From Cryptomeria japonica (taxonomy: Eukaryota; Streptophyta; Pinopsida; Cupressales; Cupressaceae): a stretch of 64,000 nt of DNA. The translations under genes and the position numbers were made by a program. Below are positions 54,569-64,000 of the stretch, one piece after another. The stretch spans positions 815,509,069 through 815,573,068 of the forward strand of contig NC_081414.1 of NCBI RefSeq assembly GCF_030272615.1, given 5' to 3'. The notes beneath the pieces were generated by a model. The model did not search any database. It had not been told where the DNA came from and saw nothing but the letters and a program-made list of their open reading frames with translations. Each line of letters opens with the position of its first letter. The first letter of the stretch is position 1.

Positions 54569-55851
54569 TTAGCCATCTGGAGTTGAAAGTTGATATACAC
54601 CGGATCCATATGCGGCTATGATGATGTAAGGACCAAGCCAGTTTGGTTCGAATTTGCCCTTCTTCTCTCTATCTTGTTGATTTTTAGGATTTTCCTTGAG
54701 AACTAAGTCACCTACCTCAAATGTGTGGGGCTTCACTTTATGATTATAGCTGTGACGCATTCGTTGTTGATAAGCCTTGAGATGATTAAAAGTAGTTTAT
54801 CTTTGTTCATCCAATAGTTCAAGTTCTTGTAAGCGAGAGACCCTCTGGTCTTCATCACTGATAATGTTTTGCAAAGAGACTCGTAAAGAGGGTAACTCGA
54901 CCTCAATAGGCAAGATAGCTTAGCACCGTAGACAAGTGAATAGGGTGTAGCTCCTATAGGTGTGTGGATGCTTGTGCGGTAAGCCCAAAGTGCGGGATTA
55001 AGTTGGATATGCCAATTGTGGCCAGCGTCGTCGACTGTCTTTTTAAAGATTTTAAGGATTGTTTTATTAGACGCCTCAGCTTGACTATTACCTTGGGGGT
55101 AATAAGGTGTGGAAAAATGATGGGTAATATGGAAGCGGTCACAGAGTTCACAAACATCCTAATTTTTGAAGGGACACCCATTATCGGTGATGATGGAAGC
55201 AGGAATGTCGTATTGAGAAATGATATAGTTGAGAATGAATGTAGCAATCTGTTTTCCAGTGACTTGTGTAAGACACATGGCTTTGATCCATTTTTTGAAA
55301 TACTCTATGGCAATAATGATGAATTTATGACCATTAGAGGAAGGAGGGTGAATCTTGCCTATGAGATCGAGTCCCCATTGACAAAAGGGCGAAGGAGTCA
55401 CAATTTGTTGAAGTTCTTGTGCGGGTGCATGAATGAGGTCTCCATGAATTTGACACTGCTTACATTTCTTAACAAACTGATATGAGTCTTTTTCCATATT
55501 AGGCCAGTAATATCCAGTTCTAATGACTTTCTTGGCTAAGGTAGGACCACTAGAATGGGGACCACATATCCCTTCATGAACTTCGCGTAACGCAATCTGA
55601 GCTTCATCTCTTTCTAAACATCTAAAAAGAGTGTCATCTAGACCTCGACAGTATAGGATATTGGCTAAAATGACGTATCGAGAAGATTGGCGAGTGAAAG
55701 TGTGATGTTGATTATTGGATAAGTCAAGAGGAAGGGTATTGTCACGAAGGTATGTGAAGATGGAACTATATAACTGGGACTCAGGACCAATGGCACATAT
55801 CATCTTAGTAAGAGTGATTTCATATGAGGGAACCAAAAGGTTATCCACCAA
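54569..55851 (-). pseudogene. TatM integrase
   Basis: Zinc domain: LREVHEGICGPHSSGPTLAK and then YYWPNMEKDS..CKQCQIHGD (about 55600-55470). Core: first Asp in CQWGLDLIGKIHPPSSNGHK (about 55380), second Asp in IITDNGCPFKN (about 55190), Glu in YYPQGNSQAEASNKTILKIF (about 55110-55055). All three are present, with a stop after CPFKN at 55158. The C-terminal domain at 54760-54569 (FEVGDLVLKENPKNQQ; GKFEPNWLGPYIIIAAYGSG) is in another frame, so one frameshift occurs between. This is the 3'-most pol domain, next to the antisense PMD gene. Confidence 0.85.
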
Positions 55852-55869
55852 GACCTCATAGCGAGTCTC

Positions 55870-56300
55870 ATTCTATGGTAGATTAATTAGTGAAGCAATT
55901 GTAGCCATGGCATCCTCAACTCGATTCTATTCTCTTGGTTTCTGCTCAAAGTCTAACTTCGTGAAATGTTGTTTCAAGTCATCCACCATTCTTTTATAAG
56001 GCATTAATTTCTCATCCTTTGTTTGGTAGTTATCAATTGCTTGACAAATTATAAGTTGAGAGTCCCCAAAAACATGAAGTTCTTGGATCTTCCACTGAAT
56101 TGCAATCTGTAATCTAGTTGTTAATGCCTCATATTCTACTATGTTATTTGTGCAGGGAAATGATAGTCGATATGATTTTGGTATGGAATCCCCTTGAGGA
56201 GTTATGAAGAGAATGCCAGCTCCTGCCCCATGCTGTGTGTATGAGTCATCAAAGTATAGCTACCAAGGCTTTGCATGTGACACTGTTAGGATGGATTCAT
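55870..56300 (-). pseudogene. TatM second (archaeal-type) RNase H
   Basis: The minus strand reads LYFDDSYTQHGAGAGILFIT (about 56262-56203), SFPCTNNIVEYEALTTRLQI (Glu, about 56165-56106), LHVFGDSQLIICQAIDNYQT (Asp, about 56080) and RVEDAMATIASL near 55900. This extra domain between pol RNase H and integrase is a hallmark of the Tat group. Catalytic acidic residues appear retained. Stops occur near 56265, 55930 and 55875. Confidence 0.8.
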
Positions 56301-56399
56301 CTGGAAATTCTAAGGTTAGAGGAACATCATCTATTATGGGAGCATCTACTAACTGATCTGTGATAGCTTGTCCTTTTATTGCTTTTCTATCCACATATT

Positions 56400-56890
56400 C
56401 AATGTCAAATTCACTCAGGAGCATCACCCATTTTGCTAGTCACCCAGTAAGTGTTGCTTTATTGAGAAGGTATTTCAATGGATCGATCCTTGCAACCAAC
56501 TTAGTTTTATGAGTTAGCATGTAATGTCATAATTTATGCGAAGGAAAGACCACAACGAGACATGCATACTCAATTGGTGTATAGTTTAGCTCATATCCCA
56601 CCAATGTGCGACTGATGTAGTAGACTGCCTTCTCTTTGCCCTCAGCAACCTGTTGTGCTAAGAGTGCCCCCAATACTATTGAAGTAGCTAATATGTATAG
56701 TAATAGAGGTTGATTTGGAACTAGTGACATCAAAACTGGCAGATTCAGAAGATAATCTTTGAGTGTCTGGAAAGCTCATTGAGAATTATCATCCCATTTA
56801 AATTTGATGTTTTTATGTAGCAAGTTCTAAAAAGGATTACATTTATCTGCAAGTTGCGTTATGAATCTTCATATGGACTGGAGTCTCCCT
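56400..56890 (-). pseudogene. TatM RNase H
   Basis: LQGRLQSI then RFITQLADKCNPF (connection), the RNase H piece VLMSLVPNQPLLLYILATSI, GKEKAVYYISRTLVGYELNY and PLKYLLNKATLTG (about 56495), and the end KWVMLLSEFDIEYVDRKAIK. The family's first catalytic Asp position (usually LYLAVS or LYLDAS) reads LYILAT, so it is of the degenerate type typical of elements that rely on the second RNase H. Stops near 56526 and 56460. Confidence 0.75.
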
Positions 56891-56898
56891 TGCAAAGA

Positions 56899-57657
56899 TC
56901 AAAGTTGACTAATATTCTTTGGTGGTTGCATCTCTAGGATGGCCTTGACTTTTGTTGGATCAGCTTCGATTCCTCTTTTTGAGACAATGAATCCTAGGAG
57001 CTTCCTGGAGGTTACTCCAAAGACACATTTCTTGGGGTTTAATCTTACTTTGTATTTTTCCAACCAATCAAAGATGACTAAATGTATGTCTAAATGTGTA
57101 TCTCTATCTATTGATTTTCCCAAGAGGTCATCAACATAATCTTCCACAGTAACTTGCATGAGATCATGAAAAATAGTAGTCATGGCTCTTTGATATGTAG
57201 CACCTGCATTCTTTAGCCCAAAGGGCATAACATTCCAGCAGAAAGTTCCCCAAGGACAAGTAAATGTCCTTTTGTGCTGAACTTCAGATGTGATTTTCAT
57301 TTGATTATAACCAGAGAATCTATCCATCAAAGATAACATCGCATGACCTGCTGTGAGATCTACGATCAAGTCAATATTTGGTAATGGAAAGTCATCTTTA
57401 GGACAAGCTTTGTTGATGTCTCTGAAGTCTATACATATTCTGATGCTACAATTTGGTTTACTGATAGGTACTAAGTTGGAGATCCATTCAGGATAATCAA
57501 TTGGGCATATGAATCCGACATCCAATAATTTCTCCATCTTTGCTTTGACTAATAATGCCACTTGTTGATGCATCTTTCTTAAGTTATGTTTTACTGGTCT
57601 TGCCCCCAGTTTAACTATCAAATGATGCATTACCAAATCCAGATCCAATCCAGGCAT
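56899..57657 (-). pseudogene. TatM reverse transcriptase
   Basis: Open for 252 codons: MPGLDLDLVMHHLIVKLGAR (linker), VGFICPIDYPEWISNLVPIS, IRICIDFRDINKACPKDDFP, SLMDRFSGYNQMKITSEVQH, CPWGTFCWNVMPFGLKNAGA, the catalytic YVDD at 57138-57127 (intact), then GFIVSKRGIEADPTKVKAIL in the thumb. All RT motifs 1-7 are present and the catalytic Asp pair is intact. It ends at a stop at 56896-56898. Confidence 0.88.
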
Positions 57658-57699
57658 ATCATCATATGACCATGCAAAATTGATTTGTCACTCTGTGAA

Positions 57700-60072
57700 G
57701 AAACTTATAAATTTTGACCTTTCTATCTCTGTTAAAGATTGAGCCAGGAATATGTTATGTGGAACTTCTTCTGTACCAATGTTTATTTTGATGGTTTCCT
57801 CTACCAACATGGATGATTTTTCTTCATAAGATGCTTAGAGAATATTGAGCCTTCCATCCTCGGGTGCCTTAGAGAGGTTTTCGCCCTCGGATACGTCCTT
57901 TCTTTTTACTTTTTTGGGGTCAGATAGTGCCACAACGTGGTTTTCACCATAAGACCCATGATTCATTTTTATTTTTATGTTTTTGTGACTGGAAGGCCCA
58001 ACACCCTCACCAAAATATGCCATGCTATTGAGTTCTATAGTGTATCTCGCCTTATGGTCCCCAGGGGGAAGATCATCTCGTATGCCTAGATAGTCAATAA
58101 AGGCTTCATCATTTTGGAATGTGTCAAACTTTATAGGTCCTTCATGGTCCCAGTCAATAAGTTGGTGGTGAACAAGGGGAAGGCCTTTGATGTCTTCAAA
58201 GTTAGTGGGACTAAGGGTGAAGATGCAGTTATACTTAGGTATGTCAAGGTAGTTATCGAGGTCATCGTTGGCACTCTCCTCATCTGTCTCGATCGTGAAC
58301 GAATCCAAATTGTCATCACTAGAAGCTCATTTGGGAACATGTGTTCTCATTCTTCGTGATTTTGACCTAGAATCTAGAGGCAAGGACTCTATGGGATCCT
58401 CAGGGGTTACCTCTTGACCAACTTTGATTTTTTTATAAAATTCCTCCTCTTCTGTGGGTTCACCTAGTTTTCTAAATGTCTCGGTGAGTTCATAGTCACT
58501 GGAGGATTTGTCTTAATCCCATTCCCATTCATTGGAGTTTGTGGAATAGCGATTCTCTTGTTGATTTCTAACAGCTTTGATTTGTAATGCTTCTCCTATC
58601 TTTTGAGTATTGATCTTGAAAGACATGAAACCAAGTCCTTTCAAGCATTCCTTTTTGAATGTCAATTCAGGCTGTAAAGGTTCAATGATACCTTCCTTTC
58701 TTAAGCCAAGAAGACTTTTACCATCATACCCAAATTTATGTAGGATCTTGAATCCTTTGCCATACTTTTCACATGGTATGTTGATGTGATCTTGTGTATC
58801 ATTTTCAGGGTCTTTATAAAGCATTTTGTACAAGTCTTCTTCTTCCATTTCACCCCATCTTTGGAGGATAGTAGGATCCCATTTGAGTGCAATGATAGAT
58901 ACCTATTTAGAAGGATGTGGTCATCCATATTCTTTTGGTGAACTCATGACTTGTTGTAAGCACATGGTTTGATTCAAAGTGTATTCACCCATGCCTTTGT
59001 CCTGATATTTCCCTTTAAGCTCACCTTTTTTTGATGTGGAAGGTTTTAATGATTCAGGATCAATGTATGTAGAAGAAGGGACAACTTCTCTACTACTTGG
59101 AATGATTGTCTCAGTTTTTGGTCTCAAGTTATTGCAGTATATGAATGGATTAGGATCACCATTAACTGTTATCTCAACTCTGTTGTGAGGAAACTTAATG
59201 CATTGGTGATATGTAGATGGAACTGCCCTCATTTAATGAATCCAAGGACATCCTAGTAATATATTGTATGTGAGATCCAGGCCTAGGACTTGACAAACCA
59301 CATCCTTTGTAACTGGCCCAACTCTGAGAGGCAAGATGACTGTGCCTTTAGATGAACGCTCTTCATCATCATATGCTTTGATGGTAATTTTGTTTGTAGA
59401 ATTCATACCTTTATTTTAATATCCCAATTGTTTAATAGTGTTCAATGTACATATGTTAAGACCAGCTCCTCCATCTATCGGGACCCATTTTATTTGATGT
59501 TTGTGTAGGAAGGCTTCAATGTGTAATGGTGCATTATGTGGTTGACTTACAGAGGCATCATCGGCTTTTGTGAATGTAAGGAAGTGTGGAACGAAAAGGT
59601 ATCCCACCATGGCTTGAAACTGGTCCACGTTCAGATCAGGAGGAATAGAAGTGTCTCTCAAGATTTTGTCAAGAATGGCTTTATGTGCAAGGGATATGCG
59701 TAAGAGCTCAAGGATGGAGATGAGCACGGGTGGCTTCCCCAAATGTTCTACAAGGTCATACTCAGGCTTGGTTGATGAGGAAGCAGTGTTTTTAGCTGGA
59801 GCACCTTGCAAAGTGAATTTACCTCGACGAGTTGTAACATTACATTCAGAGGTAGGTTCAGAAGAAGATCCAATGCCTTTTAGCACAATCTTGGGTCTTT
59901 GGGTAGGATTCTCAGACGTTTTGTCCTTGATGATAATGGTAGAGACATAATTGTCCATCGAAATGTGATTGACAATTGAATCATAGTTATAGGATTCTCT
60001 AGTATAGTTGGTATGATCATCTATGGCTTTGGCTTTTCCCTTGTCATGTTTTGGGAATGGTTCTTTAAACAT
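57700..60072 (-). pseudogene. TatM protease and G-patch region
   Basis: Protease active site VPIDGGAGLNICTL (about 59475-59434) with the Asp retained, and the C-terminal CPWIH, stop, MRAVPSTYHQCIKF (about 59245-59180). A Gly-rich G-patch-like segment lies at about 58790-58630 (KYGKGFKILHKFGYDGKSLL; KGLGF). The acidic linker to RT (58308-57835) includes YFGEGVGPSSHKNIKIKM. The frame is shared with gag and RT and is broken by stops near 59404, 59233, 58920, 58512 and 57834. Confidence 0.78.
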
Positions 60073-62046
60073 CTCATGTTCTTGATTGGATGAGTGTCCT
60101 TCAATCTCAATGTCATCTCTATCAATAAGATCTTGTATTATGTTCTTCAGTCAGTGACAATTTCCTATTTTATGACCTTTGCTCTTATGAAATTCACAAT
60201 ACTCATCGTCATTCCACCAATTTGGTTTAACTTTTGGCTCATATGGAGGCAAATCTGGAATTGTTATTATTTTGTTTGCCACTAGCTTTTTAAAAACTGA
60301 CTCAAGTGGTTCTCCCAATGGGGTATACTTTCTTCGTGATTTGAAAGTTGTTTGAGTAGTCACTTGATTGTTTGTAGAACTTGATCCAGAAAAAACAATT
60401 TTGGGTTGCACTATATTGGCATCAACAACACCATCATTGACTGTGTTCTTGTTTTTATTCCAAAATCTTGGGTTATCTTTTCCTTTAAAGTCATCTTTGT
60501 TTGCTTTGAATATTTTGACGATGCCTTGTTCAATTAAGACTTTCTCTATTGCTAAGCCTTTTTCAATGACACCCCTGAAGGTGGAAAAACAAGCTTTTCT
60601 CAAGTCATAACCAATGTCTTTGTTAACATTCTGGTTGAACATCTCTACCATTTGTTTTTGTGGAATTTCACAAGAGCATCTACTGGCTAGATTTCTCCAT
60701 CTTTGTAGAAATGATGAAAAAGATTCTCCATCCTTTTGCTTGGTGTTGCACAAAGTAGTGATTGATATGTTTATCTCTATGTTGTATGAGAAATGTTGGA
60801 TAAATGCCTCTGCTAGGTCACCCTATGACTTAATTCCAGGTGGAAGTTGGGAGAACCATTCCATAGCTTGATCTCCTAAGCTTTGTGGGAATAATCTCAT
60901 CAAATATATCTCTTCTGTTGCTACCTCAATGCAGGCTGTGATAAACCATCTTATGTGTGCCTTAGGATCCCCTTTTCCTCTGTACTTATGGAACTTAGGT
61001 GTCACAAAATGTGTAGGAAATGGAGGCATTGGAATGCTTTTGTCAAATGGATAAGGACATATGTCTCTCATTGTGTAAGTTGGCTTCGGTGTATTTATGT
61101 CCTCCATTTTCTTTTGCAAGTCCTTGATTTGTTGTTCCAAATTATTCTTAGGTGGACATCGACTTCTTGGACCATATCCCATGCCTGAGCCACCGAGTGG
61201 AGGCGGAGCATACTACATATATGGATGATATTGATCATACACATGTTCATATGGAGGATGTCTATAGTGATGTTGTGTATATGGACCACTTGGTATAGAG
61301 TCATGATGAGGAATAGAATATTTGTTTTGTCCATGAATACCATACTCTATAGGAATGTCATGAGTTTGTTCTAATGTGTTGCCCCAAAATTTGACATGGG
61401 GTTTCCTTGTGTCCAAATTTTGATCATGCCTTTGGATATCCAATTGCTTTGATGGTTGGTCCTTAGCATTGGTATGTGGTTGAGTATATTTTTTTGCATA
61501 AGACTTCCATAATGGTCTGTGAAGGTGAGTATCATATGCTTGACCATGTGTGTATGGGACCTCAGGTTTTTGAAACAAAGATGATGGTGATTCAGGAACC
61601 ATATGTGGTCCTCTAGTGCCTCCACTATTAGGCCTCCTTTGATCCATGTTGAGGTGAGGTTGTTGCAAAGGTCGATTTTCCATTATTTGAGACATGTCAA
61701 AATCATGAGGTATCTTGGCTCCACTTTGTGCCATCACTTGTAAGAAGTATTGCCTATCTCTCCTCATTATTTCCTCAACCAATCAATTGAAACAAGGATC
61801 CATAATGGAGTCTTCCACTTCTGTTGAGTGAACTGAAATGTCCATATTGTCATTGTGTGTATCATTGTTGTTTGTAGTGTCCATGTGCTCAACATTTGGA
61901 ATGTTTCTATAAGCATCTATGTCAGGTAATGTAGTATGATCAGAATTGAAAAAGATATCATTGTCATACTCATAGGAACTCATGTTTGCGGACTCTTGAA
62001 CCTCTTTAGCTTCTCTCCTAGATTTTTGGGAATGGGTTTCAACCAT
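60073..62046 (-). pseudogene. TatM gag
   Basis: ATG at 62046 (MVETHSQKSRREAKEVQESA). Domains in the same order as TatN gag: acidic N-terminus, Pro/His/Tyr-rich middle (61700-61210), a short coiled coil (NNLEQQIKDLQKKMEDINTP), capsid core (MRLFPQSLGDQAMEWFSQLP; SSFLQRWRNLASRCSCEIPQ) and a knuckle CEFHKSKGHKIGNC near 60200-60155. Stops at 61783 (TGA where TatN has Arg CGG), near 61210 (TAG) and 60820 (TAG where TatN has Trp TGG), and at 60148 (TGA where TatN has Arg CGA). All can be explained by single C-to-T or G-to-A changes or nearly so. Confidence 0.83.
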
Positions 62047-64000
62047 GAACTAGGTCTTGACCAAGATGTTTGAGACTAGATGAAAATGGAAAGAGTATGG
62101 AAGATGAAGAGTTGGATGAAATTTAAATGAATCTGAAGTATACTTGCAATGTCCAAAGTGTAAGACCAAGTATGTGTGTAGTAAAGTAGGTGTGACTTCC
62201 AAAGAGATGATAGTTCCACTTGATGAGGTAAGTTAACCTTGACTCTAAGTAAGACCAAATGAGACCCAAAGGTGATAGACCTTGATGAGGGACCACTTGG
62301 TAAAATGTTGTTGTATGTAGTGTGTTGACAAGTATGATGAGGACAAGCAAGTGACCTTTTGACTCAAGTTTAGACAAATGTTATGTAATGTAAGGTGTAA
62401 AGCAATGATGGATTTTGTGAGACCCAAAACAGGTTGAATGCTAGATGAAAAACCCAAAGAGATACCTAGGAAGCTCAATAACTCCAAAACTGACTGTTCT
62501 TGTTTGCTAGATGGTAAAAGATTTTCACTTCTGAACACAGACATGCTTGTATACTTCACAGGCACGCTTAAATGACACTGATGCTATTCTATCAGACACA
62601 GACGCGTTTCTGAAATGTTGTAAATACAAAGTTTCTCAAAGACACAGATGTGTTTCTGCCCTTTACAGACACAGTTATATGACACAGACGTGGTTCTGTC
62701 AGACACAAATGTGTTTCTGGAGATTTTGTGCAATTTTTCCAATGTGTGAAGTTGTTTGTTGTGACCAAATCTGAATGTTTGACTATTTTTTTGTGACAAG
62801 AGGACACAGCGTTGATGAAGACTCAATGTTTGCAAGTGTTTAGACTCAAAATGACTCAAAGAAAAGTGTGTTGTTTGATGTAAAATTATTTTTCATACAC
62901 TTGAAGACACAAAAGACACAATGTTTTGTTGTTTGGTCTTGAATGTTTGATTGTTCAAAATAAGACAAGCATAATTCTTATGGTTGGCCAGGATAATAGT
63001 TGTTGATCCCACATGGAGTTTCCCCCGAGGCTATGCTTTTCAGAGTGGATACTTAGATGCTTGACCCCACTGGCTCCACCCTCAGCACTCACTTCTCGGG
63101 GTAGCCAAGCATCAGTCCCCACGAAAACTCCCCGTGGTGAACTTTGTATCTCTACTAAGAACCGTATGTGTGTGGGCCACTTCAGAGGTCCGACCTCCTA
63201 CCCCAATAACTAAAAGGATTTTGGCTTCTAAAACAAAAAGGTGCTAGTAAGGGCATCCGCTCGTGTGGCCATACATGTGGCACTTTCAGCTCTATAAATA
63301 CAGAAGGCTCCCAGCCGGTAGGGGTTACACCCTACAACTAATCAAATAAATTTGATCAAATGGGTTTATGGGGAGACATAGTGTCGTTATGAACTAATCA
63401 GCATATGTTATCCATAGTTTTCACCATGAATACAGTTGTTTATAGTGGTTCGGAAGAGGTGGGTTTTCCTCACTACCACTTGGGTCGTTCTCTCCTCACT
63501 AGTAGTCCTAATGACCACATGGGGAGATAGGCCCTCTAAAGATTAAACAAAAAGAGCCTATTGCCCAAGACACAAAGGACACTGGTTCAATTTTAGTGCA
63601 CCAATTGAAGTGTTTCCTAGTCTATGAAAACAAGGCACAATAAAGATCAAAAGAAAATACTTTTCAAGGTTCTGCAACAAAGATTTGTTAGTATTTTGGA
63701 TTGTTTCAAATGATCACCCCTTCCTGCAAGCACACAAGTTAGGTAAATTTTAGATCCAAAAGACTTTGTGAAATAGGGGCCTTTGAAAAAATGACTTTAC
63801 TTTCAAGACAAGCTGCACCAATTTCGTTAGCTAGATCTGAAAATGTTAGCTCAATATAAACTAGATCTGAAATCCAAATGATGAAAAAACCAAATCAAAG
63901 AAACCGAAATGCAACAAAGATGAACACAGACGTGGCTAATAGTGACACAAATGCTATATAGACACGTAGATGTGCCTAGATCTGACACAAACATGTCTCC
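62047..64000 (-). promoter_or_regulatory. TatM leader (5' untranslated region), incomplete
   Basis: At least 1.95 kb between gag ATG and the unseen 5' LTR, consistent with the long leaders of Tat elements. It holds eight CACAGACGCG-type words at 62536-62720 and at least three more at 63922-64000. A GC-richer block at 63000-63330 includes a CCACGGGGAGTTTTCGTGG hairpin on the minus strand and a plus-strand TATAAATA at 63293-63300. No long ORF. The primer site and 5' LTR are outside the window. Confidence 0.65.
62536..62720 (+). repeat. TatM leader CACAGACGCG-type repeat cluster
   Basis: Eight related words, best forms ACACAGACGCGTTTCTG (about 62597), ACACAGATGTGTTTCTG and ACACAGACGTGGTTCTG. 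Each has CAGA and TCTG half-sites in dyad symmetry. Spacing is about 20-45 bases. Equivalent to 37438-37610 in TatN. Confidence 0.75.

Larger units (their letters stand above)
48980..64000 (-). mobile_element. TatM: Tat-lineage Ty3/gypsy element carrying an antisense PMD gene
   Basis: Minus-strand element at least 15 kb long, running off the right end. Reading 5' to 3': leader (64000-62047), gag, protease with G-patch, RT (YVDD), RNase H, a second archaeal-type RNase H, integrase, a non-coding spacer, an oppositely oriented PMD gene (50123-52848), polypurine tract and 3' LTR (49762-48980). Gag to the integrase core (62046-55159) stays in one reading frame with only stop codons, so decay is mostly point mutation. 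The second RNase H, gag type and overall size place it in the Tat group. It is inserted in the RT of Gy3. Confidence 0.87.

Noticed and set aside
63013-63213. Short plus-strand ORF in the TatM leader
   Set aside because: 66 codons, no motif, in an untranslated leader.
48980-64000. TatM as an endogenous pararetrovirus
   Set aside because: It has LTR, polypurine tract, integrase and a second RNase H. There is no movement or coat protein of a pararetrovirus.

Overview
This is a repeat-dense, AT-rich nuclear window from a vascular plant. I see no intact host gene, no tRNA or rRNA gene and no CRISPR array. The evidence for a plant is: Ty3/gypsy chromoviruses with initiator-Met-tRNA-type primer sites, a Tat-lineage element with a second (archaeal-type) RNase H, a plant mobile domain (PMD) gene, a Ty1/copia gag and plant-type LINEs. 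The elements are old, diverged and deeply nested, which would suit a large slowly purged genome such as a conifer, but that is only an inference.

Layout, left to right. (1) 1-2556: the 3' part of an unassigned ORF family (copy A), then a Ty3/gypsy fragment with protease but no reverse transcriptase, ending in a polypurine tract and LTR start. (2) 2557-8743: chromovirus Gy1, which splits that LTR. (3) 8744-20022: copy B of the unassigned ORF family on the minus strand, split by chromovirus Gy2 (11610-19511). Removing Gy2 and one copy of its 5-bp target duplication restores the reading frame. (4) 20040-23060: LINE-C on the minus strand, with a recent near-perfect inverted duplication. (5) 23430-24850: tandem repeats, including a 153-bp array. 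(6) 25747-29330: a Tat-type LTR, an AT microsatellite, a copia 5' end and another LTR-like piece. (7) 31452-37735: TatN on the minus strand, with gag, protease, G-patch and partial reverse transcriptase joined in frame to an unidentified ORF. (8) 37735-42092: LINE-D, containing a solo LTR with a perfect ATTAC duplication. (9) 42725-43171: a MITE, then a retroposed sequence with an unrecognised ORF. (10) 46100-48979: Gy3 on the minus strand, cut in its reverse transcriptase by the next element. (11) 48980-64000 and beyond: TatM on the minus strand, with 3' LTR, gag, protease, reverse transcriptase, two RNase H domains, integrase and a leader of at least 1.95 kb that runs off the window.

The most notable system is in TatM. 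Between integrase and the 3' LTR, on the opposite strand, lies a PMD gene. It has a recognisable TATA box, a 22-codon first exon, a 692-nt intron with GT and AG ends that join in phase, and a second exon of about 656 codons encoding the mobile domain, a Gln-rich linker and a coiled coil. The intron holds two tandem repeat arrays. One of them is built on a core (CGCGTCTGTG or its complement CACAGACGCG) that also recurs in the leader of TatM and of its relative TatN. In each case the motif has the same sense within its own predicted transcript. All 16 in-frame stops in exon 2 are TAG or TGA, none TAA, which fits cytosine deamination of a silenced element.
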